Shown one piece after another: positions 19,396 to 27,307 of a stretch of DNA of 64,000 nucleotides. The first letter of the stretch is position 1, and the number at the start of each line of letters is the position of its first letter. A program made the position numbers and the translations under genes. The notes below the pieces were generated by a model. That model saw nothing but the letters and a program-made list of their open reading frames with translations. It was not told the DNA's origin and ran no database searches. The stretch is from Robertkochia flava (GTDB lineage Bacteria > Bacteroidota > Bacteroidia > Flavobacteriales > Flavobacteriaceae): assembly GCF_020166515.1 (NCBI RefSeq), contig NZ_JAINZT010000006.1:62001-126000 (forward strand), in the 5' to 3' direction.

Positions 19396-20226
19396 ATGAT
19401 AAAATTAGGCGATTACAATACCCTTCATATTTTAAGGCATACTTCGGTGGGGCTTTTCCTGGGGGATGAGGATGGAAATGAGATCTTACTACCCAATAAA
19501 TACGTTCCGGAGACCTATGAAATAGGGGATACCATGAACGTTTTCTGTTACCTGGATCACGAGGAGCGCCCGGTATCGGTAACCCTGAAACCGAAGATCA
19601 CCATAAATTCCTTTGCCTTGCTGCAGGTGGCCGATGTGAATGATATCGGAGCATTTATGGACTGGGGGATGGAGAAGCACCTTTTTGTTCCTTTTAAGGA
19701 ACAGGCCCGAAAAATGCAAGAAGGCAAGTGGTATATCGTGTATATGTACGAAGACGAGAAGACCGGCCGACTGGTGGCCAGCAGTAAGACCGATCGTTTT
19801 CTTGACAACAGGAAACCGGATGTTTCCCGGTTCGATACTGTAGAACTCATGGTGTATCGCTATACCGACCTCGGAGTGGAAATGATCGTGAACGGGAAGT
19901 ACAAGGGGTTGGTCTATAAGGATGAGATCTATAAAAAGCTTCATCTTGGAGAACAATTAACCGGTGTGGTTAAAAAGGTAAGGGAAGACAATAAGATCGA
20001 CCTTTCCCTGGAACAGCTCGGATTTAAAAATTTGGAGCCCAGTGCACAAAAGGTCATGGAGGTGCTTGAGGAAAACCACGGATTTCTGGCGCTGCACGAT
20101 AAAAGTGAACCCGAAGTGATCCGGGAGCAACTGGAGATGAGCAAGAAATCCTTTAAAAGGGCCATAGGGGTCTTATACAAGCAAAAGAGCATTCGTATAG
20201 AAGAGGATGGGATCTACCTGATGTAG
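19396..20226 (+). CDS. CvfB-like S1 RNA-binding protein
   Basis: With the ATG at 19396 the protein has 276 residues and starts MIKLGDYNTLHILRHTSVGLFLGD, as usual for the CvfB family; the longer frame from 19303 adds an unrelated stretch. Consecutive S1-like beta-barrels are followed by a C-terminal winged helix (KSFKRAIGVLYKQKSIRIEEDGIYLM). LSLEQLGF closes the last S1 repeat. CvfB-type proteins bind RNA and affect virulence or translation in Staphylococcus; the role in Bacteroidota is not known. It sits between menD and menB, 58 bases before menB, and may be co-transcribed with menB-menA. Confidence 0.85.
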   Translation: MIKLGDYNTLHILRHTSVGLFLGDEDGNEILLPNKYVPETYEIGDTMNVFCYLDHEERPVSVTLKPKITINSFALLQVADVNDIGAFMDWGMEKHLFVPFKEQARKMQEGKWYIVYMYEDEKTGRLVASSKTDRFLDNRKPDVSRFDTVELMVYRYTDLGVEMIVNGKYKGLVYKDEIYKKLHLGEQLTGVVKKVREDNKIDLSLEQLGFKNLEPSAQKVMEVLEENHGFLALHDKSEPEVIREQLEMSKKSFKRAIGVLYKQKSIRIEEDGIYLM

Positions 20227-20284
20227 TTTCCCAAATACCAGATTTGAATCAGAATTTTATAAATTGAAAAACAAAATACAGGCC

Positions 20285-21136
20285 ATGAGCGAGTTGTCTA
20301 GTCCGGAATGGAAAACAGTAAAGGAATACGAGGATATCACCTATAGAAAATGCGACGGGGTTGCCCGGATCGCTTTTAATCGTCCTGACGTTCGAAATGC
20401 CTTCCGTCCGAAAACAGTTGGAGAATTATTTGAAGCGTTCCTGGACGCCCGTGAAGACACATCTATAGGGGTGGTATTGCTGTCTGCAGAAGGCCCCTCA
20501 TCCAAAGACGGAAAATATTCATTTTGCAGCGGAGGCGACCAGAATGCAAGGGGACACCAGGGATATGTGGATGACGAGGGAATGCCCCGACTGAACATTC
20601 TTGAAGTGCAGCGTCTTATTCGCTTTATGCCGAAAGTTGTTATCGCGGTTGTACCGGGATGGGCAGTTGGCGGCGGACACAGTTTGCATGTAACCTGCGA
20701 CCTTACGTTGGCGAGTAAAGAGCATGCCATATTCAAACAAACCGATGCCGACGTAACCAGTTTTGACGGCGGGTACGGATCTGCCTACCTCGCTAAAATG
20801 GTTGGACAGAAAAGAGCCAGGGAGATCTTTTTCCTCGGGAGAAATTACTCGGCACAGGAGGCCTTTGATATGGGTATGGTCAATGCAGTAGTGCCTCATG
20901 CCGACCTGGAACAAACCGCCTGGGAGTGGGCTCAGGAGATCCTTCAAAAATCGCCTACCTCTATCAAAATGCTCAAATTTGCATTTAATCTTACAGACGA
21001 CGGAATGGTAGGTCAGCAGGTGTTTGCCGGGGAGGCCACACGACTGGCATATATGACCGAAGAAGCAAAAGAAGGAAGAAATGCGTTTTTAGAAAAAAGA
21101 AAGCCTAACTTTAAAGACATTAAATGGATCCCGTAA
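20285..21136 (+). CDS. menB: 1,4-dihydroxy-2-naphthoyl-CoA synthase
   Basis: The 283-residue crotonase-family enzyme closes the second ring, turning o-succinylbenzoyl-CoA into DHNA-CoA. CSGGDQNARGHQGY and AVGGGHSLHVTCDL form the CoA site and oxyanion hole; SFDGGYGSAYLA is the MenB signature. KQTDADV has an Asp (D154) where E. coli MenB has Gly. This Asp marks the type that carries its own carboxylate and does not need bicarbonate (family knowledge). I chose the ATG at 20285; a TTG at 20264 would add seven residues. The gene is followed by the SPOR gene and menA. Confidence 0.95.
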   Translation: MSELSSPEWKTVKEYEDITYRKCDGVARIAFNRPDVRNAFRPKTVGELFEAFLDAREDTSIGVVLLSAEGPSSKDGKYSFCSGGDQNARGHQGYVDDEGMPRLNILEVQRLIRFMPKVVIAVVPGWAVGGGHSLHVTCDLTLASKEHAIFKQTDADVTSFDGGYGSAYLAKMVGQKRAREIFFLGRNYSAQEAFDMGMVNAVVPHADLEQTAWEWAQEILQKSPTSIKMLKFAFNLTDDGMVGQQVFAGEATRLAYMTEEAKEGRNAFLEKRKPNFKDIKWIP

Positions 21137-21161
21137 TATAAACCAATAACAACCAATACTT

Positions 21162-21779
21162 ATGCCTTTTGTTGAAGAGAAACACCTTGTAGACATTCAC
21201 CGGCATTTGGAGGAGAAGGAGATATCTGAGGAGCGACTTGCCCGTGAGCTGAGAAAACAGCGTTTACTGAATAAGAAATACAGAAAGACCAATGTGCGAT
21301 TGCTCTGGTCTTTGGTCTCGGCCGCCATGGTAGTCCTGGTGATCGTAGTGACCTATCTTTTAAAACCTTCCATCTTTGTCGACCAGGAGCGGTTAAGTTC
21401 CGAAAACAAGGTATTACTCGATAAGGGGCAGCTGGCAGAGTTGCAGGGTACGCTGGAAGGAAAGTCTGAAGAGATCGAGAACCTGAAGCACATCCTGCAA
21501 ACCCTGGATTACCGGGCGCTGGATGATGAGGTGGTGTATACCGTGCAGGTAGCCGCCCTGGTAAATGAAAATGTGGACCTGGTTTCTGAAGATCTTCTTA
21601 ATATGAATATTTACAAGGATCTTCCCTATAATAAATTTGCACTTGGCAGCTTCGCCAATCTGAAAGACGCCCAAAAGTTGAGGAAGGCCCTTGTAAAACT
21701 GGGCTTTAAGGATGCTTTTGTAGCGTCATACAGAAACGGGAAGCGCATTAAAATTGAAGACCCCGAATTAAATGAATAA
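21162..21779 (+). CDS. Single-pass membrane protein with SPOR-like C-terminus
   Basis: The 205 residues have a charged N-terminal cytoplasmic part with coiled-coil character (about 1-46), one membrane helix (LLWSLVSAAMVVLVIVVTYLL, about 47-67), a helical linker (75-110), and a C-terminal SPOR-like domain: YTVQVAAL, FALGSFANLKDAQKLRKALVKLGF and AFVASYRNGKRI. SPOR domains bind denuded peptidoglycan glycan strands. Its stop overlaps the menA start by 8 bases, so it is in the men operon. A link to quinone synthesis is not evident. Confidence 0.7.
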   Translation: MPFVEEKHLVDIHRHLEEKEISEERLARELRKQRLLNKKYRKTNVRLLWSLVSAAMVVLVIVVTYLLKPSIFVDQERLSSENKVLLDKGQLAELQGTLEGKSEEIENLKHILQTLDYRALDDEVVYTVQVAALVNENVDLVSEDLLNMNIYKDLPYNKFALGSFANLKDAQKLRKALVKLGFKDAFVASYRNGKRIKIEDPELNE

Positions 21780-22680
21780 CATCAGGGCATTTGTTTCTGC
21801 CGCACGCTTACGTACCTTACCGCTTTCTGTATCCGGCATCATAGCCGGAACTGCCATGGCCTCCAGCCAGGGGGCATTCGATTATACCATATTTATCCTG
21901 GCCTTGCTTACCACCATCGGGTTGCAGGTGCTTTCTAATTTTGCCAATGATTATGGGGATGGCGTAAAGGGAACCGATAATGCAGAAAGGGTAGGGCCTC
22001 AAAGGGCCTTGCAAAGCGGGGCGATTACCCCGGAAGCTATGAAAAGGGCAGTGGTACTCACTGCACTGGTCACCCTGGTATCTGCAGTGGTGCTTATCTA
22101 CATAGCTTTTGGGAAGGATAAGTTCCTGTACTCTCTCTTCTTTTTTGTACTTGGCCTGGCGGCTGTAGTGGCTGCCATTAAGTATACCGTTGGGGATTCT
22201 GCATACGGATACCGGGGACTCGGAGATCTTTTTGTATTTGTGTTTTTTGGATTGGTGAGCGTTGTGGGAAGCTATTTTCTATATGTACAGCAATTGTCTT
22301 TAACCGTCTGGCTTCCGGCATTCAGCATCGGCTTACTCAGCGTGGGGGTGCTTAATCTGAATAACATCCGGGATCGTAAAAGCGACGAGCGCTCCGGAAA
22401 AATAACCCTGGCGGTTAAACTCGGATCTCAAAAAGCGCGGATATACCAAAATCTTCTCATTGTTTTGGCTATGATTTTTGCTCTCATATACCTAATCGTT
22501 AATTTCAATGGCTGGGTGAACCTCTTATGGGTGTTATCTTTCCTTCCGCTGGCTTTTCACCTGAAGCGTTTTAACAGTATAAAAGTGGATGAACTGGTAG
22601 ATCCGGAACTTAAGAAGCTGGCTATCAGTACGTTTGTATTCTCTGTCATGTTTTTTATAAGTTTTAATATTTTTTTGTAG
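21772..22680 (+). CDS. menA: 1,4-dihydroxy-2-naphthoate polyprenyltransferase
   Basis: The 302-residue UbiA-family membrane protein has about eight or nine hydrophobic helices. Motif one is NDYGDGVKGTDNAERVGPQRA (Mg2+-diphosphate binding), motif two NNIRDRKSDERSGKITLAV. It prenylates DHNA to demethylmenaquinone in the inner membrane. The gene overlaps the preceding SPOR gene by 8 bases. The response regulator gene begins 32 bases after its stop, with no terminator between them. Confidence 0.95.
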   Translation: MNNIRAFVSAARLRTLPLSVSGIIAGTAMASSQGAFDYTIFILALLTTIGLQVLSNFANDYGDGVKGTDNAERVGPQRALQSGAITPEAMKRAVVLTALVTLVSAVVLIYIAFGKDKFLYSLFFFVLGLAAVVAAIKYTVGDSAYGYRGLGDLFVFVFFGLVSVVGSYFLYVQQLSLTVWLPAFSIGLLSVGVLNLNNIRDRKSDERSGKITLAVKLGSQKARIYQNLLIVLAMIFALIYLIVNFNGWVNLLWVLSFLPLAFHLKRFNSIKVDELVDPELKKLAISTFVFSVMFFISFNIFL

Positions 22681-22712
22681 TTTTATTAGCACAAACTAAC
22701 GCAACTAGTATC

Positions 22713-23456
22713 TTGGACGAACTTATTAAAATTCTCATTGTAGAAGACAATGTGATCATCGCAGATGATATGCAATCTATGCTCGAGGAGATAGGTTATA
22801 ACATTGTCGCTAACGTTATCGATTACGAAAGTGCTATCGAAGCATTGGAGAATAACGAAGTAGATCTTGCCCTTCTCGATGTGATCCTTGCCACGGAAAG
22901 AACAGGGATTGATGTGGGTAAATATATACGCGAGAACAAGAATATCCCTTTTATTTTTGTGACTTCCAACTCAGACAAGGCCACCGTGGAAAATGCAAAA
23001 TCGGTAAAGCCTAACGGTTACCTGGTTAAGCCATTTGAGCAGCAGGACCTGTTTACTTCTATAGAGATCGCCCTTTCCAATTTTAACGAGCAGGTTGCAG
23101 AAGCTGCCACCAGGGCAGAGCAGGCCAGTGAGAATAATTCGATTCTCCGGAATTCGATTTTCGTAAAAAAGAATCAGCATTATCACCGTATCGCCTTTGA
23201 TGATATTCATTATGTAAAGGCCGATAACGTTTACCTGGAAGTGCATACCAAAGATAAAAGCTACCTGGTGCGTTCTGCTATGAAGGATTATATTGAGAAA
23301 CTTCCGTCGCATCAGTTTTACAGGGCGCATAAGTCGTATATCGTCAATCTCGACCATATTGAGGCCATTAATACCCGGGATATCGTGATCAATGGAGAGA
23401 CCATTCCGATCTCAAAGGATTTCAGGGATTTTGTGCTGTCCAATATGAACTCCTAA
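22713..23456 (+). CDS. LytTR-family response regulator
   Basis: The 247 residues comprise a receiver domain (1-120: acidic pair E11/D12, phospho-acceptor D56, T84, K106 in YLVKPFEQ) and a LytTR DNA-binding domain (about 150-245: IAFDDIHYVKADNVYLEVHT, FYRAHKSYIVNLDHIEAI, IPISKDFRDFVL). The start is a TTG at 22713; no ATG fits in front of the receiver core. It lies 32 bases downstream of menA and upstream of the HisKA_2 kinase at 24622, its likely partner. A structured RNA candidate and three terminator hairpins lie between regulator and kinase. Confidence 0.9.
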   Translation: MDELIKILIVEDNVIIADDMQSMLEEIGYNIVANVIDYESAIEALENNEVDLALLDVILATERTGIDVGKYIRENKNIPFIFVTSNSDKATVENAKSVKPNGYLVKPFEQQDLFTSIEIALSNFNEQVAEAATRAEQASENNSILRNSIFVKKNQHYHRIAFDDIHYVKADNVYLEVHTKDKSYLVRSAMKDYIEKLPSHQFYRAHKSYIVNLDHIEAINTRDIVINGETIPISKDFRDFVLSNMNS

Positions 23457-23538
23457 GGGGCTGCCACAGGAAAATTCCGTTTTACCACAAATAGTAGTCA
23501 CCTGGCAACAATAATTTCATCAAAGATAATGCACTGTA

Positions 23539-23684
23539 TATATTAGCAGTGTTGTTAGTTTGATGCTGATTACACCGCCCTAAATGTTATCAGTATAGTA
23601 TACCCCAATAGATCCAACTTCATAACCTGCAAGAATGGATTTAAGAGAAAGAGTTCTGACCAGCGTCAGAACTCTTTTTTGTTT
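23539..23684 (+). ncRNA. Candidate structured small RNA, copy C
   Basis: A TATATTAG box (23539-23546) is followed by a block shared with copies A and B (AGTGTTGTTAGTTTG, then TGCTGAT). Hairpin 1 is CTGATTAC (23566-23573) with GTTATCAG (23586-23593) and the loop ACCGCCCTAAAT. Hairpin 2 is ATCCA (23612-23616) with TGGAT (23636-23640), with TAACCT in the loop. The transcript ends at the terminator at 23648-23681. Copies A and B keep hairpin 1 with compensating changes and the same GCCCYAAAT loop. It reads no convincing protein. I do not recognise the class; it should be compared with Rfam (for example flavo-1). Confidence 0.6.
23648..23681 (+). terminator. Intrinsic terminator after the response regulator / candidate RNA C
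   Basis: A perfect 13 bp stem (AAAGAGTTCTGAC / GTCAGAACTCTTT) with a 4-base CAGC loop runs into TTTTTT. Confidence 0.9.
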
Positions 23685-23689
23685 TAGAG

Positions 23690-24230
23690 ACAGAGTAGGG
23701 CAGGTAGGGAAATGACGAAAGGGGAATTGTAAATTATAGATTATGAATTATAGATTATAAATTAAAGATAGGGTGGTATATACTGCGACCTATACATATT
23801 TATGCTATCAATATTTTTAAGATCCATTCACAATTCACAACTCCCGACTCCCGACTAACCACTCACAATTCAAAATTCACAACTCCCGACCTACCGTGCT
23901 TCGTACAGGCAGGATCTCCTCCCGTAAGGGATGGCAAGCTCCCGACTCCCGACTCCCGATTCCCGACTAACCACTCACAATTCACAATTCACCTCTCCCG
24001 ACCTACCGTGCTTCGTACAGGCAGGATCTCCTCCTGTAAGGGATGGCAAGCTCCCGTCTCCCGTCTCCCGACTCCCGATTCCCGATTCCCGACTAACCAC
24101 TCACAATTCATTGAACATCCCCCTCCCTACACACTTTCATCTGCTCACCACAATTTGGATCACATTCACAACATACATTTTCTATTAAGGTAATTCTGAC
24201 ATACTTTAGAGGTGTTGATACATTAGAGTT
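23690..24230. repeat. Repeat mosaic between response regulator and kinase
   Basis: The region starts purine-rich (GAGACAGAGTAGGGCAGG, 23695-23715), passes through AT-rich ATTATAGATTATAAATT units, and turns pyrimidine-rich. ACTCCCG 7-mers and ACTAACC / ACTCACAATTC units fill 23840-24115. The element CTACCGTGCTTCGTACAGGCAGG + ATCTCCTCC(C/T)GTAAGGG + ATGGCAAGCTCCCG occurs twice, at about 23890-23943 and 24002-24055. No gene is seen. Confidence 0.8.
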
Positions 24231-24270
24231 GATTATTAGTATAACAACTTGTTTTTCATAATGATGCCCT

Positions 24271-24308
24271 AAACGAGTTTTAAGTCGCCCCTTAAAACTC
24301 GTTTTTTT
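24271..24308 (+). terminator. Strong terminator-like hairpin in the regulator-kinase gap
   Basis: AAACGAGTTTTAAG pairs perfectly (14 bp) with CTTAAAACTCGTTT around a 6-base loop, then T continues to 24308. Just before the stem is GATGCCCTAAA, similar to the conserved loop of the small RNA family. A short RNA may end here; its promoter is not clear. Confidence 0.8.
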
Positions 24309-24407
24309 ATGTAATGATTTGAGGTTTAGCGCATTGCGATCTGAGGTTTATTAGGGGTAGTTTTGTAGTTGACATTTCTTACTTTTTTTCCTTAATTCCC
24401 GTACTTT

Positions 24408-24415
24408 TATATTTG
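24408..24415 (+). promoter_or_regulatory. -7 promoter box of the kinase transcript
   Basis: TATATTTG matches TAnnTTTG exactly. Transcription from here would begin near 24420 and include a leader of about 200 bases with the hairpin at 24560-24590. No TTTG lies at the right distance upstream (GTTGACA is 36 bases away), so the -33 half is weak. Confidence 0.4.
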
Positions 24416-24559
24416 ATGAACAGGGCATAAATTCACAACAGGATGCTACTGTTATACAACAAAAGTTTATTTGTTGGGATGAAATCAGCTATGTTTACCC
24501 TGCTGTTGAGATGTTCATTGTTTTTACAGGCAGACACAGCCTGCCTGCAATAGTCAAAG

Positions 24560-24590
24560 AAAGCCTAAATACGAGTTTTAGGCTTTTTTT
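24560..24590 (+). terminator. Terminator-like hairpin (possible attenuator) in the kinase leader
   Basis: AAAGCCTAAA pairs perfectly (10 bp) with TTTAGGCTTT and runs into seven T. It lies inside the longest open frame of the kinase (which begins at 24511) but before the TTG that I take as start. A CAGGCAG / CTGCCTG hairpin precedes it at about 24528-24548. The bases ACGAGTTTTA are shared with the terminator at 24271. Confidence 0.7.
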
Positions 24591-24621
24591 AGGTAACAAC
24601 GGCTCATTTATTGATAAGACA

Positions 24622-26589
24622 TTGAGAACCCATTTCCTCCATACAAAACCACTACTGGTACTCCTCGGGATAACGTTGTTAACCCTGGGGAGACTTCATG
24701 CCGTTACCCAGGATCCGCCTGCCGATGCTTATACCACCTTTTTGAACCTGGAAGATACAGAAGAGCGCTTTGATTACTTTTTCAACAAGCGCCAAAAGTA
24801 CCAGGGAATCTCGGCCTACAGGTGGAAGGAGAAGTTGGAAGATATTATAAGTAAGATCAATATTGCAGACGATCCGCTATCCCGGCCCTATTATGAGACC
24901 ATGCTTTGCCAGGTGTATTTTGACCTGGGGGCTTTTGAAAAAGGGGCCTATCTGGCCGATAAACTTTTAGCAGATGAAGCCAACCTGGATCTCGAGGTGA
25001 AACGAAGGCTGTTAAAAGTAGCTGACGGGATTTATGCAGAGATGCAACTGTACGAGAAACAGCTGGAGGTGCGAAAGGCCCAGGAACGACTCGGAGAAAA
25101 AACAGAATTGTATACGGTATATGAGAAAATGGGACTGCACCGTCACGCCCTTACCGATTATGAGATCAGGTATCCGCTGGATTCTGTTAAGACCGAAGGA
25201 AATTTTGCCCTGGCTGCCTACCACAGGAAAAGGGCCGATTTTAAACGGCAGGATGGACGGTTAAACCTTACCGCTATTAAAGAATACGAGACGGCCTTAG
25301 CCCTGATCGATGAGTATATAAACATCCAGGGGATCAGTTCTGAAGAAGAATTCAGGGAGGCCATCTTTCTTCGCGGTCAGATCCTTGGTGGGATAGGGAA
25401 GTGTATGCTAAATCTCGGAAAATACCGGGGAGCCATTACCTACCTGGAACAGGGGGTGTCTTCCGGCCGGAATTACGAGCGCGGTAAATTTCCTTATTAC
25501 ACTGCGGAATACTGGACCGATCTGGCAGAGTGTTATCTGAAGGAGAGAGACCTGGAAATTGCCGGCAAGTACCTGGATAGTGTGGGTGGAATAGGAACGG
25601 TATCACCTTCAAATAAGTTCCGATATTACCATCTCAGGGCCGATCATCTTCTCGGGTTGGGAGAAGTGGAAAAGGCTGCGGTGTATCTCAGACGCTACTC
25701 GAATGGGAGGGATTCCCTGGAAAAGTCGGTAATGGATAAACAACTACTCGGACAGTATGCGGCCTTTGATATGGACCAGCAAACCAAAAGAAAACTGGAG
25801 CGGCAGCGTATTGACCTGGAGCATAATAAGAATGAGATCCTTGAACGGGAAAAGATCATTTACCTTAGTATCGTAGCGCTTTTATTCAGTTTGCTTTGCG
25901 TGGTGGCACTTATTGTAGCTTATATGAAAAGCGTTCGCAACAAGAAGCTCATTGAAGAACAGAAACAGTTTATTGAGGACTCCCTGGTGGAGAAGGATTC
26001 CCTGTTAAAAGAGATCCACCACAGGGTGAAGAACAACCTTCAGATGGTTTCCAGTCTGCTGAACCTGCAATCCAAGAACACCAGGAGCAGGGCAGCTATC
26101 AATGCCCTGGAGGAAGGGCAGCGTAGGGTAAAGGCCATGGCCCTGATCCATCAGAAATTATATCAGAACGACGATCTTTCTGTTATTGAAATGCAGGAAT
26201 ACATAGAATCGCTCGTAGCCAGTATTCATTCGGTATTTAAAAAGGAAGGTTATCAAACCAACATTCATATTGCTGCTGAAAAGACCAAGTTGGATGTAGA
26301 TCGCGCTATTCCCATTGGCCTGATCCTGAATGAACTCGTGTCTAATTCCTTTAAGTACGCTTTTGCCGAAAATAAAGAAGGGAACATTTATATCACCCTT
26401 CAAAATAAAGGCGAAGAATACGCCTTTGAATACAAGGATGATGGCAAGGGACTGCCTGACGATTTTGAGCAGACTTCCATAGGGTCTATGGGGCTTCGTT
26501 TAATCAGGCGTCTGGCCAATCAGTTGCGTTCAAATCTTCAGATAGACACCGAGGCTTCCGGAGCCCGATTCTGGTTTAATTTTGGTTAA
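24622..26589 (+). CDS. Sensor histidine kinase, TPR-type, HisKA_2 family
   Basis: From the TTG at 24622 the protein has 655 residues and begins with RTHFLHTKPLLVLLGITLLTLG, a normal signal peptide/anchor; the frame upstream to 24511 crosses a terminator hairpin. A periplasmic TPR-like helical repeat region follows (about 40-395), then a coiled coil, one membrane helix (IIYLSIVALLFSLLCVVALI) and the HisKA_2 dimerisation domain with the phospho-His in KEIHHRVKNNLQMVSSLLNLQ. The HATPase_c domain has IPIGLILNELVSNSFKYAF, DDGKGLP and GSMGLRLI. It probably phosphorylates the LytTR regulator at 22713. The signal sensed is unknown; its position inside the men locus may or may not matter. Confidence 0.85.
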   Translation: MRTHFLHTKPLLVLLGITLLTLGRLHAVTQDPPADAYTTFLNLEDTEERFDYFFNKRQKYQGISAYRWKEKLEDIISKINIADDPLSRPYYETMLCQVYFDLGAFEKGAYLADKLLADEANLDLEVKRRLLKVADGIYAEMQLYEKQLEVRKAQERLGEKTELYTVYEKMGLHRHALTDYEIRYPLDSVKTEGNFALAAYHRKRADFKRQDGRLNLTAIKEYETALALIDEYINIQGISSEEEFREAIFLRGQILGGIGKCMLNLGKYRGAITYLEQGVSSGRNYERGKFPYYTAEYWTDLAECYLKERDLEIAGKYLDSVGGIGTVSPSNKFRYYHLRADHLLGLGEVEKAAVYLRRYSNGRDSLEKSVMDKQLLGQYAAFDMDQQTKRKLERQRIDLEHNKNEILEREKIIYLSIVALLFSLLCVVALIVAYMKSVRNKKLIEEQKQFIEDSLVEKDSLLKEIHHRVKNNLQMVSSLLNLQSKNTRSRAAINALEEGQRRVKAMALIHQKLYQNDDLSVIEMQEYIESLVASIHSVFKKEGYQTNIHIAAEKTKLDVDRAIPIGLILNELVSNSFKYAFAENKEGNIYITLQNKGEEYAFEYKDDGKGLPDDFEQTSIGSMGLRLIRRLANQLRSNLQIDTEASGARFWFNFG

Positions 26590-26629
26590 ATTTTACTACT
26601 TTTAACCTGAACCAATTTAGAGATATCGT

Positions 26630-27307
26630 ATGAAGATCACCTTTTACGGTCATGCCTCTCTTGGCATCGAAGTAAACGGGGTACACCTGGTGGTGGATCC
26701 CTTTATTTCAGGAAATGAGAAGGCCGCATCTGTAGCTATTGACGAGATTAAAGCAGATTATATACTTGTAACTCATGCCCACCAGGATCATATCCTGGAT
26801 GTGGAGCGTATTGCTAAAAATACCGGTGCTGTAGTGGTTTCTAATTTTGAGATCGCCTCCCATTTCGGAAATAAAGGTCTGGAAATGCACCCGATGAATC
26901 ACGGGGGAAACTGGGATTTTGAATTTGGTAAACTAAAATATGTGAATGCCATTCACACCTCTTCCTTTCCTGATGGTTCCTATGGCGGACAGCCCGGTGG
27001 ATTCGTGATCGAAGGGGAGCACAAGAATATCTATATCGCCGGGGATACTGCCCTTACCTGGGATATGAAGCTTATTCCGATACAGACCAAACTTGACCTG
27101 GCCATTCTGCCAATTGGAGATAATTTCACCATGGGGGTTGATGATGCCATTATAGCCGCTAACTTTCTCGAATGCGATAAGGTTCTAGGGTATCATTACG
27201 ATACTTTCGGATATATTGAGATCAACCATGAGGAAGCCAAACGTAAATTTTATGAGAGTAACAAAGATCTGATGTTACTGGAGATCGGTGAAAGTTTAGA
27301 ATTATAA
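26630..27307 (+). CDS. UPF0173 metallo-beta-lactamase-fold hydrolase
   Basis: The 225-residue MBL-fold protein has the metal motif H49-A-H51-Q-D53-H54, NHGG and HTSSFPDGSYGG in the middle, IAGDTALTWDMK for the bridging Asp, and GYHYDTF near the end, all as in the UPF0173 (YtkL) family. These are cytoplasmic metal-dependent hydrolases without a settled substrate. The stop codon is directly followed by the ATG of menC, with no base between, so the two are co-translated. It is part of the menaquinone locus by position; its role there is unknown. Confidence 0.88.
   Translation: MKITFYGHASLGIEVNGVHLVVDPFISGNEKAASVAIDEIKADYILVTHAHQDHILDVERIAKNTGAVVVSNFEIASHFGNKGLEMHPMNHGGNWDFEFGKLKYVNAIHTSSFPDGSYGGQPGGFVIEGEHKNIYIAGDTALTWDMKLIPIQTKLDLAILPIGDNFTMGVDDAIIAANFLECDKVLGYHYDTFGYIEINHEEAKRKFYESNKDLMLLEIGESLEL

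Noticed and set aside
23840-24115. Possible CRISPR array in the ACTCCCG / ACTCACAATTC region
   Set aside because: The units are 7 bp and contiguous or irregular, without spacers of constant length, and no cas gene is in the window.
24511-24621. N-terminal 37 residues of the longest kinase frame
   Set aside because: They precede the signal peptide and cross a perfect terminator hairpin; a TTG start at 24622 fits better, and TTG is likely also for the regulator and pcm.
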